From NCBI RefSeq assembly GCF_015476655.1, contig NZ_JABFHF010000019.1, positions 47,065-111,064 of the forward strand: 64,000 nt of DNA, written 5' to 3'. The notes below the pieces were generated by a model that saw only the letters and a program-made list of their open reading frames with translations, did no database searches and had not been told where the DNA came from. A program made the position numbers and the translations under genes. Positions within the stretch are counted from its first letter, which is position 1. The number at the start of each line of letters is the position of its first letter. Positions 43,459 through 52,533 of the stretch are shown here, one piece after another. This DNA is from Aquiflexum lacus (GTDB lineage Bacteria > Bacteroidota > Bacteroidia > Cytophagales > Cyclobacteriaceae).

Positions 43459-45978
43459 TCAGCCCCTCAAAATCTCCATCGGAGCCATCTTGATAATATT
43501 CCTGCCATTCAACCAGCCCAATAAAACCGTCAGTGCAGTGATGGCCAAATAGACGATCAATGCTTCCTCATAGGCCCCTCGGAAAGGCAAATTGAACACG
43601 AACTTGCTCAAAAGGAAGGTAGCCAGAAATGACAGCAAAATCCCGCTCAAAGAAGCCAAAGATCCCAAAAAGAAATACTCCAATGTATTGATCTTGCTGA
43701 CCGTACCACTATCTGCACCCAATGTCCGCAACAAGATACTTTCGCGCATCCTTTGAAACTTGCTGATAATCAAAGAACTGATCAAAACCAATACTCCTGT
43801 TATGATGCTGAAAAAGGCCATAAACTGTATGACAAAACTGATTTTCCCCAGGATTTCTTCCAACGTTTCCACGATTGCCCCTAAGTTGATCACGGAAATA
43901 TTTGGGAATTTCCGCACAATTTCTGATTGGACATCGGCAGCTTGTCGGTCATTTTTGGTTTTGGTAATCAGCACGTGGAATTTTGGTGCATTGGTCAAAA
44001 CATTGTCAGGAAACAACACCAGAAAATTGGTGGAAACCTGATTGAATTTGATATCCCTAAAACTTCCTACATAAGTCTTGATCGGTCTTCCCTGTACATT
44101 GAATACTATCTCATCACCCAAATTAATACCTGTCCTTTCGGCATAACCCTGATCAAAGGAAATAAAGACAGAGTCACTTTGAGATTCCACCTTCCTTAGT
44201 TCTCCGCTGACCAACCTTTCTGAGGAAATCAATGAATCCCTATAAGTCACCCTGAACTCCCTGTTATATAAACCTCTTGACCTCCTTTCCTCATCAGGAA
44301 GGGTATCATTGACTTTTTTTGTGAGTCCATTGATGGATTCCAATCCCATGGTAACAATCGGAACTTGCTGTAAAATGGGCAAATCCCGTTTTCTGATCAT
44401 TTCAGCCACCGAATCCACCTGATGGGTCTGAATATCAAACATCAGCATGTTAGGTTGATCCTCTTTATCAGCAAATCTTGCCTCATCCAATAATTGGTTT
44501 TGCACAAAAAACAAGGTGCTGATCATCGCCGTGCCCAGCCCGATGGTTGCAATCAGAGAAACCGTCTGATTGTTGGGCCTGTAAAGATTTGCAAGGGATT
44601 GCCGGATAGGATACTGTAGTGTAATGGGCAAAAACCTTTTGATCAGCCACATGATTCCCAACGCTACTGACCACAAAGCAATAAATGCAAACAACACAAA
44701 CGCTGTAAATCCCAAAGCATTTTCCCAGCTATTTAAAAGGAAAAAGCTAAAACCAAATATAAAAAGTAAAATGCCTGTAATCACCCCCCATCGCAATGGA
44801 TCTTTGGAGATTTTTGTTTCTCCTTCCTCAGGTCTTAATGTCGCCATGGGTGAAACTTTCCTGATTTTCAATAAAGGCAATAGCGCAAAAAGCACAGCGA
44901 CCAGCAATCCTGTCAATATCCCAAAACCAACACTCATCCATGAAATTGCCATGGTGACCTCCACAGGAAGAAAATCCGCAAAAACAGTAGGCAATACAAA
45001 CTGCAGCATTGTACCCAAAAAAGCACCAAATAAGGATCCTATCAAACCCATGACCAATATCTGAACCAGATAGATTTTCATGGCTGTCCAAGCTGAAACT
45101 CCCAGACAACGCAATACTGCCACAGAAGCCAATTTCTCTTTTACAAATACATTCACAGCACTAGCCACTCCAACACAACCCAATAGCAAAGCTATAAATG
45201 CCACCAAGCTCAGGAAATTGGATAAGTTCTGAAAAGAACGCCCGGTTTGGCGCCGACGATCCTCTACGGTATCAGCATCTACTTTTTCCTCTTCCCATTG
45301 TTCTTCATACAGTTTAACCAATTCATCAGGATTCACTTCGTCAGCCAACTGATAATACCTTTGATAATTGAGTCTGCTGCCGTATTGGATCAATCCTGTA
45401 GCCTCGGCATATTCCATGGGCAAATACACCGCAGGCGCAACTGTAGCTGCAATTCCTGTTTGACCGGGAACTTTTTGTAATTCCCCTTCGATCACAAAAG
45501 TCAATTCCCCTACCTTAATGCTATCTCCGACGACAGCATTGAACTGTGCCATCAGCAGTTTTTCAACCAAAGCTTTTCTTCCCCCCTGCCTGAAAGTCGA
45601 TTCCGCATTTTCAGGTATGGTCTCGAGTCTTCCGTAAAAAGGAAAATCCCCTTCCAGCATCCTGACTTGGGTCAACCTGCTTTCACCGGTAGCAGGAAAT
45701 GCCACCATACTGGCAAAATTGACTTCCTCTGCAGTCTGAATCGCAATCGAATCAGTAGGCTTTAGACCAAGTGGTTTGTTGTTTCGAAGAACCAAATCCG
45801 CCCCAACTAATTCCTTAGACTGATCTTCAATATCTTTTTTGAGGTTTTCACCAAAAGAGCTAATTCCCACCAAAGCAGCAATTCCGACCACCATGGAGGA
45901 CACAAAAAGCAAAAGGCGGGAGAAATTCTTTCGAAAATCCCTGTAGGCCATCAATAAAATCCAAGAAAAATCAGTCAT
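43459..45978 (-). CDS. ybbP: FtsX-like ABC transporter permease
   Basis: 839 residues. Inner-membrane permease of the YbbP type: N-terminal helix (about 18-42), a MacB-like periplasmic domain, then FtsX helices (near 270-300, 315-350, 360-395), two further helices near 410-470, another periplasmic part and three C-terminal FtsX helices (ISFVIQFMAFFSIITGVLV). ATG 45978 overlaps the end of the ATPase gene by 8 nt. The pair forms an exporter or membrane-protein-handling machine next to a tesA-like esterase gene, as in E. coli ybbAP-tesA; its substrate is unknown. Confidence 0.9.
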   Translation of the reverse strand: MTDFSWILLMAYRDFRKNFSRLLLFVSSMVVGIAALVGISSFGENLKKDIEDQSKELVGADLVLRNNKPLGLKPTDSIAIQTAEEVNFASMVAFPATGESRLTQVRMLEGDFPFYGRLETIPENAESTFRQGGRKALVEKLLMAQFNAVVGDSIKVGELTFVIEGELQKVPGQTGIAATVAPAVYLPMEYAEATGLIQYGSRLNYQRYYQLADEVNPDELVKLYEEQWEEEKVDADTVEDRRRQTGRSFQNLSNFLSLVAFIALLLGCVGVASAVNVFVKEKLASVAVLRCLGVSAWTAMKIYLVQILVMGLIGSLFGAFLGTMLQFVLPTVFADFLPVEVTMAISWMSVGFGILTGLLVAVLFALLPLLKIRKVSPMATLRPEEGETKISKDPLRWGVITGILLFIFGFSFFLLNSWENALGFTAFVLFAFIALWSVALGIMWLIKRFLPITLQYPIRQSLANLYRPNNQTVSLIATIGLGTAMISTLFFVQNQLLDEARFADKEDQPNMLMFDIQTHQVDSVAEMIRKRDLPILQQVPIVTMGLESINGLTKKVNDTLPDEERRSRGLYNREFRVTYRDSLISSERLVSGELRKVESQSDSVFISFDQGYAERTGINLGDEIVFNVQGRPIKTYVGSFRDIKFNQVSTNFLVLFPDNVLTNAPKFHVLITKTKNDRQAADVQSEIVRKFPNISVINLGAIVETLEEILGKISFVIQFMAFFSIITGVLVLISSLIISKFQRMRESILLRTLGADSGTVSKINTLEYFFLGSLASLSGILLSFLATFLLSKFVFNLPFRGAYEEALIVYLAITALTVLLGWLNGRNIIKMAPMEILRG

Positions 45979-46648
45979 TGGTTTCCTCCTGGATTTTGCC
46001 CCCTTTGATATGAATGATTCTGTTGGTGCGTTTGGCCAATTCCGGGTCATGGGTGACCAAAACCAAAGTAGTGCCTTGTTCTTTGTTCATGTCGAAAATC
46101 AGATCTTCGATCATTTCTCCGGTTTCGGTATCGAGATTACCTGTGGGTTCATCAGCAAAAAGAATCAAAGGCTCATTGGCAAAGGCCCTTGCAATGGATA
46201 CCCGCTGTTGTTCTCCCCCGGATAATTGTGTGGGGTAATGTGTCACCCTGTCGCCCAAACCGACTTTCTGTAGCAATGACAATGCTTTTTCCTTGGCATC
46301 TTTTCTTTTCTTCAATTCCAAAGGTACCATCACATTTTCAAGGGCAGTCAAGGTGGGGAGGAGTTGGAAATTCTGAAAAATAAAACCCACATTTTTACTT
46401 CTTACCGCAGCCCTTTCATCCTCAGACAATTTCTCAAATGCACTACCATTGAGCACTACCGAGCCTGTAGTAGCAGAATCCAATCCTGCACATAAGCCAA
46501 GCAAGGTGGTTTTACCACTTCCTGATGGCCCAACAATCGCAATGCTGTCACCTGATTGGATATTGAGATTGACATTATCCAACACTGTCAATTTCCTGTT
46601 ACCGCTTTGGTAGGTTTTGGAAACTTCCTTTACACTTAAAATACTCAT
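45971..46648 (-). CDS. ybbA: ABC transporter ATP-binding protein
   Basis: 225 residues, LolD/MacB-type ATPase: Walker A GPSGSGKTTLLG near residue 42, Q-loop FQNFQLLP, signature LSGGEQQRVSIARA near 143, Walker B ILFADEPTGNLD near 163 and switch His in VTHDPELAK. The ATG at 46648 gives the normal N-terminus (MSILSVKEVSKTYQSG); the frame runs 34 codons further upstream but without family similarity. A minus-strand promoter lies at 46719 (TATCTTTA, with TTG 21 bp before). Followed by the permease with an 8-nt overlap. Confidence 0.93.
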   Translation of the reverse strand: MSILSVKEVSKTYQSGNRKLTVLDNVNLNIQSGDSIAIVGPSGSGKTTLLGLCAGLDSATTGSVVLNGSAFEKLSEDERAAVRSKNVGFIFQNFQLLPTLTALENVMVPLELKKRKDAKEKALSLLQKVGLGDRVTHYPTQLSGGEQQRVSIARAFANEPLILFADEPTGNLDTETGEMIEDLIFDMNKEQGTTLVLVTHDPELAKRTNRIIHIKGGKIQEETND

Positions 46649-46718
46649 AAAAATAAGAGGGGTTTTTATATGGGCTAATAACACCAACAAACGTCCAAAA
46701 GGTTTGATCCGTTGGAAA

Positions 46719-46775
46719 TAAAGATAAGGCGAAAGAATGGATTGAAACAATTTCGCTTGAAAAATTGTAGATTTG
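46719..46775. promoter_or_regulatory. Divergent promoters of ybbA and the vapB-like gene
   Basis: Minus-strand TATCTTTA at 46719-46726, with TTG 21 bp upstream, drives ybbA. Plus-strand TTG 46742-46744 and TAGATTTG 46768-46775 (spacer 23) serves the antitoxin-like gene. The two promoters overlap back to back, so the genes may affect each other. Confidence 0.45.
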
Positions 46776-46791
46776 GGGAAAGGTTTAAGCT

Positions 46792-46956
46792 ATGACAACT
46801 AAAATCAAAAGCGGTGCTGATCAAGAAACTATCAAAAAAGCACTTTCAAAAATCAAGGCAAAGAAAATGTTAGATGCCACTAAATACAGTGGTAAAATAA
46901 CTTTAGCAATTGATCCCCTGGAAATCCAAAAAGCGTTAAGAGATGAATGGGAATGA
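46792..46956 (+). CDS. VapB-like antitoxin (orphan)
   Basis: 54 residues: MTTKIKSGADQETIKKALS near the start, a basic central part, and the C-terminal AIDPLEIQKALRDEWE, which matches the ending I know from Bacteroidota antitoxins encoded before PIN-domain toxins. The gene overlaps by 14 nt the start of a truncated PIN toxin gene (46943). It has a plausible promoter. With the toxin broken, it is an orphan antitoxin that may still bind DNA or cross-neutralise other toxins. The family assignment is by pattern memory. Confidence 0.65.
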   Translation: MTTKIKSGADQETIKKALSKIKAKKMLDATKYSGKITLAIDPLEIQKALRDEWE

Positions 46957-47014
46957 ACTTTTTATTGATACCAACATTGTATTATATCAAAGAATTAGAT
47001 TCAATAATTTATGA
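46943..47014 (+). pseudogene. Truncated VapC-type PIN toxin
   Basis: The frame begins MNGNELFIDTNIVLYQ, the typical start of a PIN toxin with its first catalytic Asp (the D of FIDTN). After about 16 matching residues the similarity ends; seven more codons and a TGA follow (23 residues in all; PIN toxins have about 130). The rest of the gene, with the other acidic residues, is gone, so the product cannot be an active nuclease. The TGA overlaps the ATG of the esterase gene, so the deletion ended just in front of it. Confidence 0.75.
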
Positions 47015-47676
47015 ATTATAAATTTTCACTTTATTTAATAATCATCCTTTTCTCTTTCAGTTGTAATCAAAAACCTGCTGACACAAACCTAAATAAAGCA
47101 GAACATCAATCTGAAGAAATCAATTCTAAAAAACTCATCCTCTTTTTCGGAAACAGCCTGAGTGCAGGTTATGGAATTGATGCAGAAGATGCATTCCCAG
47201 GCTTAGTGGCACAGCGGATAGACAGCTTGGGACTGGATTATAGAGTGGTCAATGGAGGATTGAGCGGTGAAACCACTGCCAGCGGACTTAGCCGGTTGGA
47301 TTGGTTTCTGGAGGAAGAACCGGCCATATTTGTCCTTGAACTGGGCGGGAATGACGGATTGAGGGGAATTCCCCTTACTGAAACAAAAAAGAATCTGAAA
47401 GGAATCATCCAAGCTGTCCGCACCAAATATCCGGAAACTACTATTCTATTGGCTGGCATGCAAATCCCGCCCAATATGGGCCCGGAATATACCCGAGAAT
47501 TTAGGGAATTATACCCAAGTGTGGCTGAAGAAGAAAATGTAATTCTTATACCATTTTTATTGGAAGGTGTGGCAGGAGATCCTGATTTAAATCTTCCTGA
47601 CGGGATTCACCCTACAGAGGAAGGGCATTTGATTGTATTTGAGACCATCTGGCCCTATTTGGAAAAATTATTGTGA
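47011..47676 (+). CDS. Lipoprotein SGNH-hydrolase, TesA/arylesterase-like
   Basis: 221 residues. Lipoprotein signal with FSC near residue 18, then an SGNH fold: block I FFGNSLSAGYG near 46 (catalytic Ser), block II GGLSGETT near 83, block III LGGNDGLRG near 112 and block V LPDGIHPTEEGH near 195 (Asp and His). This fits TesA-type thioesterase/lysophospholipases. It is divergent from ybbA/ybbP, the same neighbourhood as tesA in E. coli. The antitoxin and the truncated toxin lie between. Substrate unknown; lysophospholipid or acyl-CoA hydrolysis is the family expectation. Confidence 0.9.
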   Translation: MNYKFSLYLIIILFSFSCNQKPADTNLNKAEHQSEEINSKKLILFFGNSLSAGYGIDAEDAFPGLVAQRIDSLGLDYRVVNGGLSGETTASGLSRLDWFLEEEPAIFVLELGGNDGLRGIPLTETKKNLKGIIQAVRTKYPETTILLAGMQIPPNMGPEYTREFRELYPSVAEEENVILIPFLLEGVAGDPDLNLPDGIHPTEEGHLIVFETIWPYLEKLL

Positions 47677-47905
47677 ATTTATTTGAAATAAATTTAATCA
47701 TCATTTTAGTACGGATTTAAGGTTTTATGACTGCTTAATATTATTTTATCTAATCTCGTTTATTTTTTTTTGTGAAATTGATTGACATCTAATCAATTGC
47801 TTGATATCGCTCTTTATATTTTGGGAAACAGTTACGCAATACCTGCAATATTTTTTTTAAATTGAGAAAAGCTTCTAATCCTCTAAAATACAATTCATTA
47901 TAAAA

Positions 47906-49510
47906 ATGGATGTTTTAAAGGATAGTTTACCCACAACTATGAAAATGCTCCAACCGGTAATTGAAAACCGTTTGTTTTTGATGACTGCTTTTTTTTCATC
48001 AGTAATAGCTGGAATAATTTTCCTTTACTCCCCTCCTGCCTTTAGTCAAAATGGATTGAATGATCTTCTCCAACAATTGGAAAAAAGCGAGCGAGATACA
48101 AACAGAGTTTGGATACTGAGAGACATAGCTTATTATCATATGGATGATGATCTTGATTCCGCCATCCATTACAGCCAAAGGGGTTTTAACTTAGCAAGAG
48201 ACATTGGATTCGTTCAAGGTCAGATCTGGAATTTATACCAAAAAGCACTTGCATTAGAATTCGGAGATAGATTTGAAGAAGCTATTGCAACCTACCAAGA
48301 CGCTTACAATATCTCTGTAGTCTATAAAGACAGTTTGAGTATGGCAAAGCTGCGAAATGCCATGGGAGTAGCATATTATTATCAATCCGATTACAACAAT
48401 GCATTGAATTTCTATCATGAAGCATTGGCCTTGAGTGAGGTAGCCGGGTATCAGGAAGGTGAGTCCCATGCCCTCAACAATCTTGGCGTGATATACCGGC
48501 ATCGCAGGAATTTCAAAAAAGCCCTTGATATTTACCTTAAGTCCCTAGAAATCAAAAAAACACAAAAGGATACCATCGGGATGGTTAATGTACATTATAA
48601 TATCGGCCTGCTTTACTCTTACATGCAGGTTTTTGATAAGAGTCTTGAAGCATTTTCCAAGGCACAAAAACTGGCAGAAGGCCAAAAAGATGAAAGGTCT
48701 ATGGCAGAAATCAACGTTGGACTGGGGGTCGCCTTATACAATTTGGAAAAGCACCAAGATGCCTATGACTACCTAAAAATCGGTATTGAAAATCTGAAAT
48801 CCGACAAAATCCATGAAAAAGTTGGTGCCTTGACCTATTTGGGAATATTGGAGGTTCGGACCGGAAAAACCGATGAAGGCCTTTCCAAATTGATCGAAGC
48901 CAAAGAAATTGTCGAACAAACTGAAAGGTTGGAGTTGAAAAGGCAGGTCATGAAAGAATTGGCAGTTGCTTATGAATTGCTGCAGCAGCCCGAAAAATCC
49001 ATCGAGTCCTGGAAAGCTTTTAACATCCTGAATGACAGCATCAACAATGAACAAAAATTGTGGGCTTTTGAGGAAATGCAGGCAAGGTTTGATGCCATAG
49101 AGAAAGATAAAAAAATCCAGCAACAAGAACTCGAACTTTCCAAGGAAAAAACCAAAAAAGCTAGGCTGATGATCTTTTTGACAATTGCCTTTCTTTCCGG
49201 TTTAGCGGGGATTTATTATTATGTATTTAGGTGGCGGGCAAAAGTTAAGGCCCAAGAAGAAAACAACACACCCGCAAAACCAAACGGTACTGCCATTGAT
49301 ATCGGGAGAATCAATTCCAAATTATTGAGCCCCCTCACCACCCGGGAAAGTGAGATCATTGAATTGGTGGAGAAAGGCATGACCAACCATGAAATCGCCG
49401 AAAATTTGTTTGTCAGTGAGAATACCGTAAAGACCCACCTGAAAAATATTTTTTCAAAAACTCATGCCATCAATCGTACTGACCTAATCCATAAACTCAG
49501 AAACTATTGA
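47906..49510 (+). CDS. TPR-repeat membrane regulator with LuxR-type DNA-binding domain
   Basis: 534 residues. The first hydrophobic helix (about 24-44) is either a signal peptide or an anchor. Tetratricopeptide repeats follow at about 55-370 (e.g. ALNFYHEALALSEVAGYQEG, ALDIYLKSLEIKKTQ), then a coiled coil, a second membrane helix near 420-440 (LMIFLTIAFLSGLAGIYYYVF) and a C-terminal LuxR/GerE helix-turn-helix (LTTRESEIIELVEKGMTNHE, then VSENTVKTHLKNIF). The TPR part would be periplasmic and the HTH cytoplasmic, a one-component transmembrane sensor common in this phylum. Target genes unknown. Monocistronic. Confidence 0.9.
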   Translation: MDVLKDSLPTTMKMLQPVIENRLFLMTAFFSSVIAGIIFLYSPPAFSQNGLNDLLQQLEKSERDTNRVWILRDIAYYHMDDDLDSAIHYSQRGFNLARDIGFVQGQIWNLYQKALALEFGDRFEEAIATYQDAYNISVVYKDSLSMAKLRNAMGVAYYYQSDYNNALNFYHEALALSEVAGYQEGESHALNNLGVIYRHRRNFKKALDIYLKSLEIKKTQKDTIGMVNVHYNIGLLYSYMQVFDKSLEAFSKAQKLAEGQKDERSMAEINVGLGVALYNLEKHQDAYDYLKIGIENLKSDKIHEKVGALTYLGILEVRTGKTDEGLSKLIEAKEIVEQTERLELKRQVMKELAVAYELLQQPEKSIESWKAFNILNDSINNEQKLWAFEEMQARFDAIEKDKKIQQQELELSKEKTKKARLMIFLTIAFLSGLAGIYYYVFRWRAKVKAQEENNTPAKPNGTAIDIGRINSKLLSPLTTRESEIIELVEKGMTNHEIAENLFVSENTVKTHLKNIFSKTHAINRTDLIHKLRNY

Positions 49511-49658
49511 AGTTCTTCACTTTTTAGATTTCGATGTGAGGCAAATATAACATCATTTCTTGCTGACCAAATGCGAATATCACTCAAATGGGTGATCTCC
49601 TTAAAACCTAAATATCTGAATTTTGGGGTAACCATTTAAACCAAATCAAGATTGTGTT

Positions 49659-50633
49659 ATGAAAAAGTTTTTGAGGATTACCGCATATATCGCGTCAGCT
49701 ATTATTCTTTTGATTCTGGTAGCCGCAACTTACATCAGCGTAGCTTTACCAAATGTAGGCCCGGCACCAGAAGACCTCGTAGTAGAGATCACTCCGGAAA
49801 AAGTCGCTCACGGTAAGTACCTGGCATACCATGTCATGATGTGTGTGGATTGCCATTCAGTAAGGGATTTCAGCCAATTTTCAGGTCCTCCAGTCCCAAG
49901 CACTTTAACTGCGGGAGGAGAAAGATTTGATCAGAGTATGGGGTTCCCGGGCGTTTTTATTTCTCCCAATATCACCCCATATGGAATAGGGGATTGGACA
50001 GATGGGGAACTTTTCAGGCTCATCACCACAGGAGTCAGAAAAGATGGCAGTCCTATTTTTCCGGTGATGCCTTACCACAGTTACGGCACCATTGACTCAG
50101 AGGACATTGAATCTGTCATTGCCTTTCTCCGAACTTTGGAACCCATCGAAACCGACCATCCTAAATCCAAAGCAGATTTTCCATTCAACCTCATTCTCCG
50201 CACCCTGCCTGCCAAAGCCCAATTGACCAAAAAACCTTCGCCATCTGACCAAGTAGCCTATGGTGGATACTTGGTCAATGCTGCAGCTTGTGCAGATTGT
50301 CATACTAAATTTGAGGAGGGAGATTTTGTCGGAGAGAGGCTTGCAGGTGGAAGAACCTTTGAATTCCCCGATGGTGTCCTGACAAGTCCAAACCTGACCC
50401 CACATGAAAGCGGTATCGGTAACTGGACCAAAGACATGTTTGTTCAACGGTTCAAAATGTATGAAAATGAGCACATGACTGCCCCTGAGGTCAAACCAGG
50501 AGAATTCCAGACCATCATGCCCTGGGTGATGTATGCGGGAATGAAAGAAACCGATCTTGAATCTATTTTCGCTTACCTAAAGTCTCTGAAACCAGTGGAG
50601 AATTATGTGGAGAAGTTTAAGCCTAATAGTTGA
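49659..50633 (+). CDS. Membrane-anchored dihaem cytochrome c
   Basis: 324 residues. N-terminal membrane helix (about 9-28), then two cytochrome c domains with the haem motifs CVDCH near residue 67 and CADCH near 211. Candidate axial Met residues include MPYHSYG near 128 and MPWVMYAG near 286. This layout resembles the cytochrome subunit of membrane-bound alcohol/aldehyde dehydrogenases, but no dehydrogenase partner is next to it. It probably passes electrons in the periplasm to a terminal oxidase or receives them from another dehydrogenase elsewhere. The gene is alone, with repeats on its 3' side. Confidence 0.85.
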   Translation: MKKFLRITAYIASAIILLILVAATYISVALPNVGPAPEDLVVEITPEKVAHGKYLAYHVMMCVDCHSVRDFSQFSGPPVPSTLTAGGERFDQSMGFPGVFISPNITPYGIGDWTDGELFRLITTGVRKDGSPIFPVMPYHSYGTIDSEDIESVIAFLRTLEPIETDHPKSKADFPFNLILRTLPAKAQLTKKPSPSDQVAYGGYLVNAAACADCHTKFEEGDFVGERLAGGRTFEFPDGVLTSPNLTPHESGIGNWTKDMFVQRFKMYENEHMTAPEVKPGEFQTIMPWVMYAGMKETDLESIFAYLKSLKPVENYVEKFKPNS

Positions 50634-51233
50634 GTCGGATTAGGGGAGTAATTGCACAACTGATCTCATAACAGTGATAAAGATTTAATTTAAACTTTGC
50701 CTTGTCACCTCGACGACAGGTCTTGTCCGCCGTGGCGGAAGAGGTCTGTAACCTTAAGGCTCTATAGAAATCTCTCCACGATAATTATCGGGATCGATAT
50801 GACAAGGAGAAGTCGATTACACGATTGATGCAACAAAAGCTTTCAAGAGTCCAATCAAACCTTTCCTTGTCACCTCGACGACAGGTCTTGTCCGCCGTGG
50901 CGGAAGAGGTCTGTGACCTTAAGGCTCTATAGATATCTCTCCACGATAATTATCGGGATCGATATGACAAAGAGAAGCCTTTGACACGATTGATGCTATA
51001 AAAGCATTCAAGATTCCTTTTCAACTTTGCCTTGTCACCTCGACGCAAGGGAGATGTCTATTCTCCGATTTAGGGTTATAGATATCTCCCTACGGTCGAT
51101 ATGACAAGGAAAAGCTTTGATCAGCCATATGTACCTCTAATGTTAAATTACGTTCCTTTTTCCTCTCCTCTCACCTATACACATCTCCTCTCTTGGCTCT
51201 TGCATCTTGCTTCTTGGTTCTAACCTCTCGCTT
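50634..51233. repeat. Region with three composite CTTGTCA elements
   Basis: About 600 bp without a gene. Three elements have inverted CTTGTCA/TGACAAG ends: 50701-50806, 50866-50970 and 51031-51107. The left arms are of the ACCTC/GAGGT type, and the right arms of the ATATC/GATAT type (one mismatch in the first). The first two share an inner CCGCC/GGCGG hairpin, an ACCTTAAGG palindrome and CGATAATTATCG. From 51191 to 51235 heptamers of the TCTTGGC type lead into the stop of yraN. Confidence 0.8.
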
Positions 51234-51590
51234 CTAATAAAACGCATCCTCAAACTGCTTGAAATTCACATTCCCGTTTTTGTCCCGATAGACACCCACT
51301 ATATCAAAGCGTATGTCTTTGTGCCAGTCCTTTTCATGGATATAGTGGTCAGCGGCTTTGACTATCAACTTTCGCTTGGTATAGTCCACAAACTCCTCGG
51401 CATATCCGAACCCGGTTCCACTCCTGTATTTGACCTCTACAAAAACCAGGATTCCTTTATACTTGAAAATCAGGTCAATTTCGGCATGACTGTAGCGATA
51501 ATTGGCCTCTATAAATTCGTAGCCACGTCCACTTAGCCAATCCTTGGCCAAGTCTTCGGCTTCCTTTCCTTTGTCATTGTGTTCTGCCAT
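51234..51590 (-). CDS. yraN: YraN/UPF0102 family nuclease-like protein
   Basis: 118 residues, complete YraN fold: GKEAEDLAKDWLSGRGYEFIE near residue 8, then NYRYSHAEIDLIF (Glu-x-Asp) near 30 and VFVEVKYRSG (Glu-x-Lys) near 50, the catalytic core pattern of Holliday-junction-resolvase-like nucleases. The role in DNA is unknown. It is divergent from lipB, with an 85-bp gap between starts. The 3' end lies in heptamer repeat DNA (TCTTGGC type), so the last codons read through repeat-derived sequence or abut it. Confidence 0.93.
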   Translation of the reverse strand: MAEHNDKGKEAEDLAKDWLSGRGYEFIEANYRYSHAEIDLIFKYKGILVFVEVKYRSGTGFGYAEEFVDYTKRKLIVKAADHYIHEKDWHKDIRFDIVGVYRDKNGNVNFKQFEDAFY

Positions 51591-51675
51591 CGTGATAATT
51601 GCTTATTTTTGAAAAACTCTTTGAGAACCTATATTTAAAAACGCTTGTCGCTAAGCAGCAACCCCCTCCAAAACT

Positions 51676-52392
51676 GTGAATCAAGTTATCAATAAAAAAG
51701 TAAAATTTCTAGACCTTGGCCTAAAGGATTACCAGGAAACATGGGATTTTCAGGAAGAATTGTTTGCGAAATCTGTTGCGCTGAAAATCGAAAACAGGAA
51801 ATCTTCCCCAGAACTCCAAAAGCCGACCGATAATTACCTGATTTTTGTGGAACACCCCCATGTGTATACTTTGGGCAAAAGCGGTGAACTAGCACATTTA
51901 CTTTTGGATGAAAATGGTCTGAAAGAAAAAAATGCCACCTTCTACAAAATCAACCGTGGCGGGGATATCACCTATCATGGCCCCGGCCAATTGGTAGGCT
52001 ATCCCATCATCGATCTGGACAATTTCTTTACGGATATACACAAATACCTGAGGTTTTTGGAGGAAGCCATTATTTTGACCTTGGCAGAATATGGCATTGA
52101 AGCAGGCAGGATAGAGGGCTTGACAGGAGTTTGGCTGGATCACGAAGCTCAAAAAAATCCCAGAAAAATCTGTGCCTTGGGTGTCAAATCCAGCAGGTGG
52201 GTGACCATGCATGGTTTTGCTTTTAATGTCAATTCAGATATCAATTATTTCAACAATATCGTCCCCTGCGGCATCCCCGACAAAGCTGTGACTTCCTTAC
52301 ACCTCGAATTGGGAAGACCAGTAAACATTTCTGAAGTCAAAGAAAAAGTCAAAAAGCATCTTATTGATTTGTTTGAGATGGAATTGGTTTAA
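51676..52392 (+). CDS. lipB: Octanoyl-[acyl carrier protein]:protein octanoyltransferase
   Basis: 238 residues. Transfers octanoate from acyl-ACP to lipoyl domains of 2-oxoacid dehydrogenases and the glycine cleavage H protein, the first step of lipoylation. Family motifs: RGGDITYHGPGQLVGYP near 94, the Lys in GVKSSRWVTMHGFAFNV near 175, and the catalytic Cys in VPCGIPDKAVTSL near 198. The start is a GTG, because no ATG lies before the first conserved residues. The N-terminus is about 20 residues longer than in E. coli. No lipA gene is nearby. Confidence 0.94.
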   Translation: MNQVINKKVKFLDLGLKDYQETWDFQEELFAKSVALKIENRKSSPELQKPTDNYLIFVEHPHVYTLGKSGELAHLLLDENGLKEKNATFYKINRGGDITYHGPGQLVGYPIIDLDNFFTDIHKYLRFLEEAIILTLAEYGIEAGRIEGLTGVWLDHEAQKNPRKICALGVKSSRWVTMHGFAFNVNSDINYFNNIVPCGIPDKAVTSLHLELGRPVNISEVKEKVKKHLIDLFEMELV

Positions 52393-52398
52393 ATAAAA

Positions 52399-52500
52399 TG
52401 GAAATACATTTGAAATAAAATGGAAATATGGTTGATATAAAAATTAGTTTTAACCGCTGAATTACCTTGTCTTGGCTCTTGATTCTTGTCTCTTGGCTCT
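52399..52500. repeat. 11-bp phased GAAATA repeats and heptamer repeats after lipB
   Basis: Four units of 11 bp at 52399-52442 (TGGAAATACAT, TTGAAATAAAA, TGGAAATATGG, TTGATATAAAA). Then at about 52467-52500 come imperfect TCTTGGC/TCTTGAT heptamers. The next ATG is 34 bp further on. No promoter was recognised. Confidence 0.6.
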
Positions 52501-52533
52501 CATATCCAACGCCTCATCTCTCACCTCTATCCC

